In this document: piece by piece, positions 26,222 through 33,363 of the stretch
How the letters are laid out: every line of letters starts with the position of its first letter
Numbering within the stretch: the stretch's first letter is position 1
From: Sanguibacter antarcticus
Lineage (GTDB): Bacteria > Actinomycetota > Actinomycetes > Actinomycetales > Cellulomonadaceae
Assembly: GCF_002564005.1 (NCBI RefSeq)
Contig: NZ_PDJG01000001.1
Span: 2,356,001-2,420,000, forward strand
Direction of reading: 5' to 3'
Length of the DNA: 64,000 nucleotides
Made by a program: the position numbers and the translations under genes
Notes under the pieces: generated by a model
What the model saw: only the letters and a program-made list of their open reading frames with translations
Databases searched by the model: none
What the model was told of the DNA's origin: nothing

Positions 26222-28917
26222 CGGTGGGCTCCGGTGGTGGAGAGGGTGTGGGCGTAGCGGTGTGCCCACACTGCGGCGGCGAGGGCGGCTGCGGTCGGGA
26301 CGCTCAGGGTCAGTGTCAGCAGGGGTGCCCACAGGTCGGAGGAAAGTCTGGTTGTCAGGAGGACGCCGATGGTGACGGCGAGGACGATCCCGGGCAGCAG
26401 GGAGGCGATGACCTGGGCGCGCACGCTGGCGCTCAGGGCGGTCTTGGTCCATCCGGTGGTCACGAGCATGGCGTGGTGGGCGCCTGCGCCGAGGAGTCCG
26501 GCGCGGATGCCCGCGACGAACATGGCGGCCCCGGCGAGGAGCGTGCCGACGGCCAGGATCGTCTGGGGCAGCAGGACGCTGGCGCTGACGAGGGTGGCGA
26601 TGCGGGTGGTGCCGGCGGCGACGTGGGCTGTGGCGATGACGCTCGCGAACGCGATGGCGCCGCAGGTCAGGACGATGACGGCGGTGGCGCTGAGAGCACC
26701 GGAGGCCGGGTGCGCGCGGGCGACCCGTCGCCCGACCTGGCGTGCGGTGCGTGCGGCCCGTGCCGGTCCGGTGGCGGCGCGCGGGCTGCGGGTGCTGGTG
26801 CGGGCTGCGGCGTAGGTGCCGGCCACTGCCACGGCGGCGTAGACCAGGGCCGCTGCGCCGCTGGTTCCGCGGGCCACGGCTGTGGTGGACATCGCTGCAG
26901 CGACGAGACCGGCCAGGACCACCAGCGCGAGGGAGGGGACGTCCTCGGTGAGGAACCATCTGCGGATGCGTCCGCGTGACCAGCCCAGCGAGCTCAGCAG
27001 CACCGCTTCTCGGCGTCGTCGGCCTGTGCCGGCGATCTGGACGACCGAGGCCAGGACGCTGACTCCGGTGAGGGCCACGACCAGCAAGGTGATGGTCGCG
27101 CCGATCTGCGCGCGCTCCACGCGCACGGCGGCCCCCAGGCTGGTCCACTCCTGGGTCGTCCATCCCAGGTCACCGTCTGCGAAGTACTCAGGCAGGTACA
27201 CCCCGACCTCATCGAGGGAGGAACCTGCCACGACCCGCACGTCCAGCCCCAGGTCGCTGATCTGGGCGGCGACCACACCGATAGCGTCCAAGGCCTGCGG
27301 GGAGTAGCCCTGGACGTCTGCGACCCGCACCCGCACGACATCAGCGTCACCGGAACCGCGCATCGCAGCGTAGGCACCCAGGGTAGTGATCGCCCCAGGA
27401 GCAGGCAGCACCGCACCGCGACCGCTGAACGAGGGCGCCAAGACAGCCCCGTCGTGCTCACCGGGCTCAACGACGCGGACATCAGCGGCGCTGTAGGTGC
27501 CCAACGGGACATAGGAGGCAGAATCGGCGGTCCCGGTGATGTCACCAGGGGTGTACGTACCCACGGGAACGTAGAGCGGGACACCCTCAGGGTCCGCCGC
27601 AGACTCCGCTTCCTGGCGGTAGGCCTGCTCCTCGACCTTGAGCCCCGGGTTGGAGGTTTGCGTCAGGACGCCCAGGTTCAGGTCGGTGAAGCCTTGCGGG
27701 GTTGCTGTCAGCAGCGTCGTGGTCTCCTCCGGGGCCGTTGAGGCCTGCTGCGCGCTCGGGGCGGTTCTCACAGCAGCCCCGGGCAGGGCCGGCGTCAGGT
27801 TCGGGACGCTCTCCGTCGCCGCGCCGCCCGGAGCGCCCGTGGCCCCGGGCAGCGCCAGCGCCAGTGCCGGAAGGCCGAACGGCGTCAGGCCCGCGGTCAG
27901 ATCAACCGTTGACGTCGTGGGTGCACCACGTTCCGCCTGATCGACCAAGGCAGCGCCATCCGCAGTGATCCGACCATCGTCGGGGTTCACCAGGTCTGTG
28001 ATGGACGTCCCCGACATGTCGAGCGGCGTGAACGTCACCTCACCCTGCAGCGATGGATAGGCCGCATTAGAGACCACGACAGGAACGACCGGACCCTCCT
28101 GGTACCCGTTGGCAAGATTCACGTGCTCGTAGTCATGCGCGACGGGGTCGACGAGGCCCGCCAGAGTCGTCTGCTCGGCGCCGAGGGACTGCTGCTCGTC
28201 GAACTCCACGAGAGTGTCCAGGAACTGCCCCGAATCCCCGAGCAAGGCCCGCTCAGCGACCGGATCGATGGCGATGAGCCCCGAGGTCAACGCCGGAGCC
28301 CCAGGGAGGGTCATGTCCACGTTCCAGCTATCGCGGCTCGCCGCAAGATCCATTCTTACTGCGTTGCTATTGGTCCCGATCACCGGGTACTCGTCGGCCT
28401 GCCCGGTGACGAGGACCGTCGTGCTGTCCGAGAGCGTGTGCGTCTGGACACCATCAGGGGCCGTGACCTTCACTCGCGCCTCGATGGCCCGGGTGTCGGA
28501 GAAGAAGTCCGACGCCGCACCGTCTGCCTCTGACGCGCCGACCAGCAGACCGTAGGACGGCGTCTCGAGCTGACCGACGAACGCCAACGGTGCAGCGATC
28601 TCCACACCCGCAAGATCCCCGATCGCCGCGAGCTGATCAGCGCTGATGCCCCCGCTGCCCCCGAGCGAGGCGAAGTTCTCCTCCACCAGCCCGCCCGTCT
28701 CCAGGGCCGCGCTCGACAAGACACCCTCACCGCCGACCAGCAGGTCATAAGCACCCCGCCAGTTCGCACCCACCGTGGACTCCACCACAGCGACCGAACG
28801 CGCCGTCGTCTGGGACGCCGCCACCATGCTCACCGCCAAGAGAGCGGCCGTCGCGACGACCGCCCCCCTGCGGGCACCGCGATACCAGAAGCGCCCGCGG
28901 CGCGGGACAGTCAGCAC
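26218..28917 (-). CDS. FtsX-like ABC permease with large extracytoplasmic domain
   Basis: An 899-residue permease. One N-terminal helix (~14-36) precedes a ~570-residue extracytoplasmic region, then helices near 615-640, 670-690, 695-715, 755-780, 795-820 and 850-890. AGTGRRRREAVLLSSLGWSRGRIRRW is the cytosolic loop typical of FtsX/MacB permeases. The outer region contains two similar segments, YVPVGTYTPGDI and YVPLGTYSAADV. The GTG start overlaps the end of a small upstream frame by seven bases. Such transporters act in peptide export, bacteriocin immunity or cell-wall hydrolase control; the substrate is unknown. Confidence 0.9.
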   Translation of the reverse strand: MLTVPRRGRFWYRGARRGAVVATAALLAVSMVAASQTTARSVAVVESTVGANWRGAYDLLVGGEGVLSSAALETGGLVEENFASLGGSGGISADQLAAIGDLAGVEIAAPLAFVGQLETPSYGLLVGASEADGAASDFFSDTRAIEARVKVTAPDGVQTHTLSDSTTVLVTGQADEYPVIGTNSNAVRMDLAASRDSWNVDMTLPGAPALTSGLIAIDPVAERALLGDSGQFLDTLVEFDEQQSLGAEQTTLAGLVDPVAHDYEHVNLANGYQEGPVVPVVVSNAAYPSLQGEVTFTPLDMSGTSITDLVNPDDGRITADGAALVDQAERGAPTTSTVDLTAGLTPFGLPALALALPGATGAPGGAATESVPNLTPALPGAAVRTAPSAQQASTAPEETTTLLTATPQGFTDLNLGVLTQTSNPGLKVEEQAYRQEAESAADPEGVPLYVPVGTYTPGDITGTADSASYVPLGTYSAADVRVVEPGEHDGAVLAPSFSGRGAVLPAPGAITTLGAYAAMRGSGDADVVRVRVADVQGYSPQALDAIGVVAAQISDLGLDVRVVAGSSLDEVGVYLPEYFADGDLGWTTQEWTSLGAAVRVERAQIGATITLLVVALTGVSVLASVVQIAGTGRRRREAVLLSSLGWSRGRIRRWFLTEDVPSLALVVLAGLVAAAMSTTAVARGTSGAAALVYAAVAVAGTYAAARTSTRSPRAATGPARAARTARQVGRRVARAHPASGALSATAVIVLTCGAIAFASVIATAHVAAGTTRIATLVSASVLLPQTILAVGTLLAGAAMFVAGIRAGLLGAGAHHAMLVTTGWTKTALSASVRAQVIASLLPGIVLAVTIGVLLTTRLSSDLWAPLLTLTLSVPTAAALAAAVWAHRYAHTLSTTGAHR

Positions 28918-29075
28918 GAACTGTCAGACGTCGCACTGCACCCGTTGAACGCCCGGTGAGCGCTCCCTGATCTGGTGGCCTTCGATCTCGGCAAGGTCCC
29001 GGCCGCAGACGCCGTCGTGACCGTAGTCAGAACTGGGATCGACGCCACCATACAAACAGGGAAGAACCCTTTCAT
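28911..29075 (-). CDS. candidate small secreted peptide
   Basis: A 54-residue frame starting ATG AAA after a GGGGG purine run five bases away. Residues 1-24 (MKGFFPVCMVASIPVLTT then VTTASA) look like a short Sec signal peptide ending in the AxA-type site ASA; the predicted mature part is ~30 residues with two Cys (NGCSATSDSSC end). The stop overlaps the permease GTG by seven bases, so translation would be coupled. Peptide - large membrane protein - ATPase is the order of lactococcin-972-type operons, but the typical Lcn972 aromatic motifs are missing. A second frame, 28924-29124 (MSNRIALRRARNLGGF start, 66 residues), overlaps it and is the main alternative. Confidence 0.4.
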   Translation of the reverse strand: MKGFFPVCMVASIPVLTTVTTASAAGTLPRSKATRSGSAHRAFNGCSATSDSSC

Positions 29076-29130
29076 CGAAGCCCCCAAGGTTTCGCGCGCG
29101 TCGCAGTGCGATGCGATTCGACATGCACAC

Positions 29131-29159
29131 ATATTAGGATGAAATGACCATTAGCCGCA
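29131..29159 (-). promoter_or_regulatory. promoter of the peptide/permease/ATPase operon
   Basis: On the minus strand, TTGCGG is followed by an 18-base spacer and TAATAT (29131-29136), a near-consensus -10 and the most canonical sigma-70-like promoter in the window. Transcription would begin near 29124, so ATG/GTG codons at 29132 and 29130 cannot be the starts; an ATG at 29124 would be leaderless. Confidence 0.6.
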
Positions 29160-29160
29160 A

Positions 29161-29271
29161 GGCTCGCGAGCCGCAGTCTGCGGATCAATGTCGCCCACAG
29201 CGTTTCGTACCGGAATTGATGGAGGCTCTCATCCGCCCATCGGATAAAAGCCTCCATGAAGCCCGATACGA
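29161..29271. repeat. cluster of palindromes, possible MITE remnant
   Basis: GGCTCGCGAGCC (29161-29172) is a perfect palindrome, CCGCA-GTC-TGCGG follows at 29171-29183, and a larger inverted repeat has perfect 9-base arms ATGGAGGCT / AGCCTCCAT (29219-29227, 29249-29257) within imperfect arms extending to about 29204 and 29271 (TTTCGTACCGG against CCCGATACGAGG). This makes both strands read similar peptides. The density of inverted repeats in ~110 bp between the methyltransferase and the transporter promoter suggests a small mobile-element remnant or a folded RNA. Confidence 0.45.
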
Positions 29272-29341
29272 GGCAGAGCTCGAGCCCGACTGCCTCGAGT
29301 GCTTCTGTCGGCGCGATGCGCCGCGAGGCCGTCTCGGTGCA

Positions 29342-29947
29342 TCACAGGTCTGTGGCGCGACGCTCGCACACGATCGCGCCGACGGGTCGGTGATCGCGAC
29401 CTGTCCTCCGGTGGGTCTCGACCAGGTCCAGTCCTGCAGCATCGAGCAGGCGGTGCAGGTCTCCGGCCGGCCAGCGGTAGGCCCGCAGGACGGCGTGGTC
29501 GAACGGTTCGCACACGGCACCCTCGAAGTAGCCCAGCACGAGCATGCCGCCAGGACAGAGAGTGCGGGCGAACTCACTGATCGGCGTGCTGATGGCCGAC
29601 GGCTCATGGTGGATGGTCGAGAACCAGGAGAGGACGCCTCCAAGAGAGCCGTCTGGTTCATCGATGCGGTCGATGCTCTGAAGGTCGAACTGGATGCCGG
29701 GGTAGGCCGACCGGGCCTGCTCGACGAACGCCGGTGCGACGTCGATCCCGAAGACGTCGATCCCGAGGTCCTTCAGGTACTTCGTCCAGTGCCCCGGACC
29801 GCACCCGGCATCGAGGACGCGGCCGCGAACCTGTTCGGACCACGAGTCGACGATCTGCCGATCGGAGGGGTGCACCGTGGACATGGAGCCCAGGAGTGCC
29901 GTGTACTCGGCGGCTCGTGCGGAGTATGCGGCGGCCGTCTCTGTCAC
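29342..29947 (-). CDS. class I SAM-dependent methyltransferase
   Basis: A 201-residue methyltransferase of the Methyltransf_11/25 type with GTG start. Motif I is RVLDAGCGPGHWTKYL, the acidic residue after strand 2 is in VFGIDVAPAFVEQAR, and the next motif is SIDRIDEPDGSLGGVLSWFS. A C-terminal LHRLLDAAGLDLVET region is usual for small-molecule methyltransferases. It is transcribed towards the transporter operon but ~210 bp of palindromic DNA separates them, so co-regulation is uncertain. Substrate unknown. Confidence 0.88.
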   Translation of the reverse strand: MTETAAAYSARAAEYTALLGSMSTVHPSDRQIVDSWSEQVRGRVLDAGCGPGHWTKYLKDLGIDVFGIDVAPAFVEQARSAYPGIQFDLQSIDRIDEPDGSLGGVLSWFSTIHHEPSAISTPISEFARTLCPGGMLVLGYFEGAVCEPFDHAVLRAYRWPAGDLHRLLDAAGLDLVETHRRTGRDHRPVGAIVCERRATDL

Positions 29948-30048
29948 GTCTCGAGAGTACCGAGGACCACGAGACCAGCGGATGCCTAGAGACGGTCGAC
30001 GCCCGTCGTTCTCGTCACCACGGGAGCAGCCACGGCTACGCTTCGACC

Positions 30049-30609
30049 GTGCCGTCCACGCCAGACATCTCGCCTCCCGACACTCCTGACGTCCGCCTCG
30101 TCCAGCTGCCGGTCGACGCGATCCATGCCCTCGCTGCGGGCGACCTCGCTACCGCGAACCGCACCTCCCCCGTGGTGCTGACGCCGTACTTCGCCGGACC
30201 CGACTGGGGGAGCGTGTGGTCGATGCGCAGCGCGCAGGTGCGCACCGACCCAGCCTCGGCGGGGTGGATCACGCGGGTGATCCTCGACGTGGAGTCCGGC
30301 ACCGCCGTCGGCCGGGCGGGCTTCCACGGACCACCCGACGACCTCGGCATGCTCGAGGTGGGCTACGCCGTCGACCCGGCCTGGCGTCGCCGCGGGTACG
30401 CGCGCGCCGCGCTCGAGGCACTGCTCGACCGGGCCGCCCGGGAGCCCTCCGTGAGCATCGTGCGCGCGACGATCACGCCCGACAACCTGGCGTCCCGAGC
30501 GCTCGTCGCCCGGTACGGTTTCGTCGAGGTCGGCGAGCAGTGGGACGACGAGGACGGCCTCGAGACGATCTTCGAGGTCCCGGCGGCACGGAGCGCCCTG
30601 ACTCGCTGA
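30049..30609 (+). CDS. GNAT-family N-acetyltransferase
   Basis: A 186-residue acetyltransferase of the RimJ/RimL type. Motif A of the acetyl-CoA site is VGYAVDPAWRRRGYARAALEALL (R-R-x-G-Y-A in place of Q/RxxGxG/A), and ARYGFVEVGEQWDDEDG is the usual C-terminal GF motif. It transfers acetyl from acetyl-CoA to an amine; the substrate (protein N-terminus, small molecule or drug) cannot be told. I start at the GTG 30049 (MPSTPDISPP) since the longer frame runs back into the methyltransferase. Its end is five bases from the convergent LLM oxidoreductase gene. Confidence 0.9.
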   Translation: MPSTPDISPPDTPDVRLVQLPVDAIHALAAGDLATANRTSPVVLTPYFAGPDWGSVWSMRSAQVRTDPASAGWITRVILDVESGTAVGRAGFHGPPDDLGMLEVGYAVDPAWRRRGYARAALEALLDRAAREPSVSIVRATITPDNLASRALVARYGFVEVGEQWDDEDGLETIFEVPAARSALTR

Positions 30610-30614
30610 GTCGG

Positions 30615-31487
30615 CTACAGCTCGTGGAACCGCGGCACGGCCTGCTTCGTCAGCTGGGCCGTCCACCAGGCCGGGTCCTCGCTCGGCGGGGCGACCCACA
30701 CCTGCTCGATCCCGAGCTCGGCGTACGCAGCCATCGTCGTGAGGAAGCCGTCGACGTCCGCGAGAGGGTCCCCGCCGACCATGATCGTCTTCTCGATCGT
30801 CGCAGGGTCACGCCCGACCGCGGCGCAGTGCTCGGCGAGCACGTCGACCTTGTGCCGGACGCCGTCGACACCGATGTCGGAGAGGTTGCACGCGTCCGCG
30901 TACTGCGCGACGAGCCGGAGCGTCGTGCGCTCCCCTCCGCCGCCGACGAGGATGCGCGGTCCGGGGGCCTGGAAGGGGCGCGGCGAGCAGATCGTCTCCG
31001 CGAGCTGGTAGTGGACGCCGTCGAACGGGCCGTCGTCGTCGCTCCACATCTGACGGCAGACCTGCAGCGTCTCCTCGAGCCGCTCGAACCGCTCTGCGAC
31101 CGGCGGGAACGGGACACCGAGCGCCAGGTGCTCACGCTCGTACCAGGCAGCGCCGATCCCGAGGAGCGCGCGACCTCCCGAGAGGACGTCGAGCGTCGTG
31201 ACGATCTTCGCGAGCAGGCCAGGATGGCGGTAGGTGACGCCCGTGACCATGAGCCCGAGCGCGATGCGCTCCGTCTGCCCCGCGAGAAATCCGAGCGAGG
31301 TGTACCCCTCGAGCATCGGGTCGGTCGCGCTGGCCGTCGCGCTCTCCATCTGGAACCAGTGGTCCATGAGCGTGAAGGTGTCAGCACCGCCGTTCTCCGC
31401 CGCGCGCGCCGTGGCAGCCAACGTCGGGGCGATCGCTTCGGGGCCGCCGGCCAGGGAGAAGTTCCAGAAGTGCACTCCGAGCTTCAT
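30615..31487 (-). CDS. LLM-class F420-dependent oxidoreductase
   Basis: A 290-residue luciferase-like (TIM-barrel) oxidoreductase. MKLGVHFWNFSLAGGPEAIA, FTLMDHWFQM, ERIALGLMVTGVTYRHPGLLAKIVTTLDVLSGGRA (the family core, in outline) and GIGAAWYEREH are typical of coenzyme F420-dependent members of actinobacteria. The reaction is likely a hydride transfer between F420H2 and an unknown substrate. FMN dependence cannot be fully excluded. Single gene, no F420 biosynthesis genes in the window. Confidence 0.9.
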   Translation of the reverse strand: MKLGVHFWNFSLAGGPEAIAPTLAATARAAENGGADTFTLMDHWFQMESATASATDPMLEGYTSLGFLAGQTERIALGLMVTGVTYRHPGLLAKIVTTLDVLSGGRALLGIGAAWYEREHLALGVPFPPVAERFERLEETLQVCRQMWSDDDGPFDGVHYQLAETICSPRPFQAPGPRILVGGGGERTTLRLVAQYADACNLSDIGVDGVRHKVDVLAEHCAAVGRDPATIEKTIMVGGDPLADVDGFLTTMAAYAELGIEQVWVAPPSEDPAWWTAQLTKQAVPRFHEL

Positions 31488-31596
31488 GCAACCAGCCTAC
31501 GGTCCGGGGCGTTGCTCAGCCATGGTGCACACGTCGATGTCACCCGGCACTGCCCCCAGCACTGAACATCGTGACGACCCGACGACTTGTACAGGC

Positions 31597-32106
31597 ATGA
31601 CGACCTCCCCCGCCCCTCCCCCTCCGCTCGTGTTCGCCGAGTGGTACGAGGCTGAGTTCCCTCGCGTCAGCCGAGCCCTCATGCTCGCCGCCGGTGACCC
31701 GCTGCTCGGCGAGGAAGCTGCCTCTGAGGCTTTTGCCCGTGCCCTCGCATCGTGGCGAACAGTCAGCCGGATGACCTCCCCCGGTGGCTGGGTGTACTCC
31801 GTGGCGCTCAACGAGCTCCGCCGGACATGGCGGCGTGCACGCCTCGAGCGGCGGTACGTCGCCCGGCTCCGCCTGACCGACGTCCCTGAACCTGCAGTCC
31901 CCGACGACGCCTTGTGGCGTGCGGTCGCAGCGCTCGCGCCCCGTGCGCGGACCGCGGTCGCGCTTCGGTACGTCGCCGACCTGCCCGAGGCGGAGGTCGC
32001 CGCAGCCATGAACATCGCTCGGGGCACTGTCGCCTCGACGCTCTCGACCGCTCGCAAACAGCTTGCCGTGGCCCTCGGGCCCGTCCTGAACGGAGATTCG
32101 CGATGA
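31597..32106 (+). CDS. SigE-family (ECF-like) RNA polymerase sigma factor
   Basis: A 169-residue sigma factor with only regions 2 and 4. Region 2 includes EAASEAFARALASWRTVSRMTSPGGWVY; region 4 has LAPRARTAVALRYVADLPEAEVAAAMNIARGTVASTLSTAR (in outline), the -35-recognising HTH. The ATG is followed downstream by an ATGA overlap with a membrane-protein gene, the standard sigma/anti-sigma layout. The upstream frame extension to 31234 is spurious. It probably directs a small stress or envelope regulon. Confidence 0.92.
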   Translation: MTTSPAPPPPLVFAEWYEAEFPRVSRALMLAAGDPLLGEEAASEAFARALASWRTVSRMTSPGGWVYSVALNELRRTWRRARLERRYVARLRLTDVPEPAVPDDALWRAVAALAPRARTAVALRYVADLPEAEVAAAMNIARGTVASTLSTARKQLAVALGPVLNGDSR

Positions 32107-33212
32107 ACGACAACATCCTCGACAGCCTCGCTCACGTCGAGGTCGGCACACGTACCCCAGACCTGGCGACCATCGAACGACGCTCCCGCGCCATCGTCCG
32201 CGGCCGCCGCTCGGCACGCTTCGGAGCGATCGGCCTCGCGGTCGCTGCGACGGTCACCCTCGGATCGGTGCTCCCGCACTCGTCCGGGAACGACGAACCG
32301 CTCGCTGCGCTCCGCTCCCCGCTGGCCTTCGGCGCTCTGCCCGCGTCCGCCGACGCGGACCCAGCAGCATGCGCCATCAGCTTCTCGAGCGTCGTGGCCC
32401 CCGAGGACTGGGCGACAGCGCCTGGCATGATCGAGTCCGCCTCGCTCCTCACCGATCCGCCGTTCGAGCTCACGACGGTCCGCGTCATGCAGTCCGACAC
32501 GAACTGCCCGGCAGCCGTGCCCGCAGCAGTGCTCTACGACCCCGATCCCGTGCGAGGGATCTCCGTGTGGCCCGATGTCCAAGACCCGTTCGTCGGTCTC
32601 GACAACGGACTGGAGGAAGAACCTCTCGGTCACGTGACCGTCCGCGGCCAGGCTGCGCTCCTGCGTGAGCACCTCAGCAGCCTCCAGATCACCTGGCTCG
32701 CGGAGGACGGCACCCGGTGGATGGCCATGAGCAGCGGCTTTGCTCTCGACGAGACCGTCGACGTGCTCGACGACCTTGCGTTCGACGGGTCTACCCTCAA
32801 CCCTGCCTCGGTACCCGACGACCTCTCCGTTGCGCCGGTGTCGACCGTTCCTGCAACCACGACCTCGACGACGTGGGAGGCCTGGTACAACGAAAAGGAG
32901 GATCAGCCCGCCAGCGACCCGCCGCTCACCTACCTGTCAGCGACGACCGCGTTCAAGCCCCCGATCGAGGTGAGCGCGTCGATGTCCGCACCTGCCACTC
33001 TGCTGACAGACGTTCAAGGACACCCTGCGGCCTTCTCCTCATTCGGAGCCGACGTGCTGACCGCGACGACCGGAATAGTCACGTGGAAACGCGACGGGGT
33101 GAGCTACTACCTCCATGGCCAGGGGACCATCGACGAGATCCTCGCGCTCGCCGAGACGCTCGAGCCTGTCGCTCTCGACGACCCTCGGGTGGCTGCCGTC
33201 ACCGCTCCGTAG
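32103..33212 (+). CDS. putative membrane anti-sigma factor
   Basis: A 369-residue protein with a ~38-residue cytosolic N-terminus (MNDNILDSLAHVEVGTRTPD start, then basic RGRRSARFG), one membrane helix (~40-58) and a ~300-residue extracytoplasmic domain containing a Ser/Thr-rich middle (VSTVPATTTSTTWEAW). Position and four-base overlap with the sigma gene make it the likely partner and inhibitor. No HxxxCxxC zinc motif is present, so if it is an anti-sigma it is not of the ZAS class. The outer domain is unrecognised; it has two similar ~110-residue halves around a WEAWY segment at most loosely. Confidence 0.65.
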   Translation: MNDNILDSLAHVEVGTRTPDLATIERRSRAIVRGRRSARFGAIGLAVAATVTLGSVLPHSSGNDEPLAALRSPLAFGALPASADADPAACAISFSSVVAPEDWATAPGMIESASLLTDPPFELTTVRVMQSDTNCPAAVPAAVLYDPDPVRGISVWPDVQDPFVGLDNGLEEEPLGHVTVRGQAALLREHLSSLQITWLAEDGTRWMAMSSGFALDETVDVLDDLAFDGSTLNPASVPDDLSVAPVSTVPATTTSTTWEAWYNEKEDQPASDPPLTYLSATTAFKPPIEVSASMSAPATLLTDVQGHPAAFSSFGADVLTATTGIVTWKRDGVSYYLHGQGTIDEILALAETLEPVALDDPRVAAVTAP

Positions 33213-33363
33213 CAGGAGGCGTGCAGCTCGTCCGCCCCGGAGGCCACGCACGGAGCGTGCCAGGCGGCCAGAGCGGGTGAATTCTCCGCACTCACGCGAC
33301 GCTCCGACGGACAACCCTCGCAGCACCAGCATCTGCAGCGGCACGTCGGGCACTATGAGATTC

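Noticed and set aside
28924..29130. 68-codon minus-strand frame (GTG start) overlapping the secreted-peptide frame
   Set aside because: Its GTG overlaps the TAATAT -10 element and it does not couple to the permease start; a leaderless ATG at 29124 keeps it as an alternative only.
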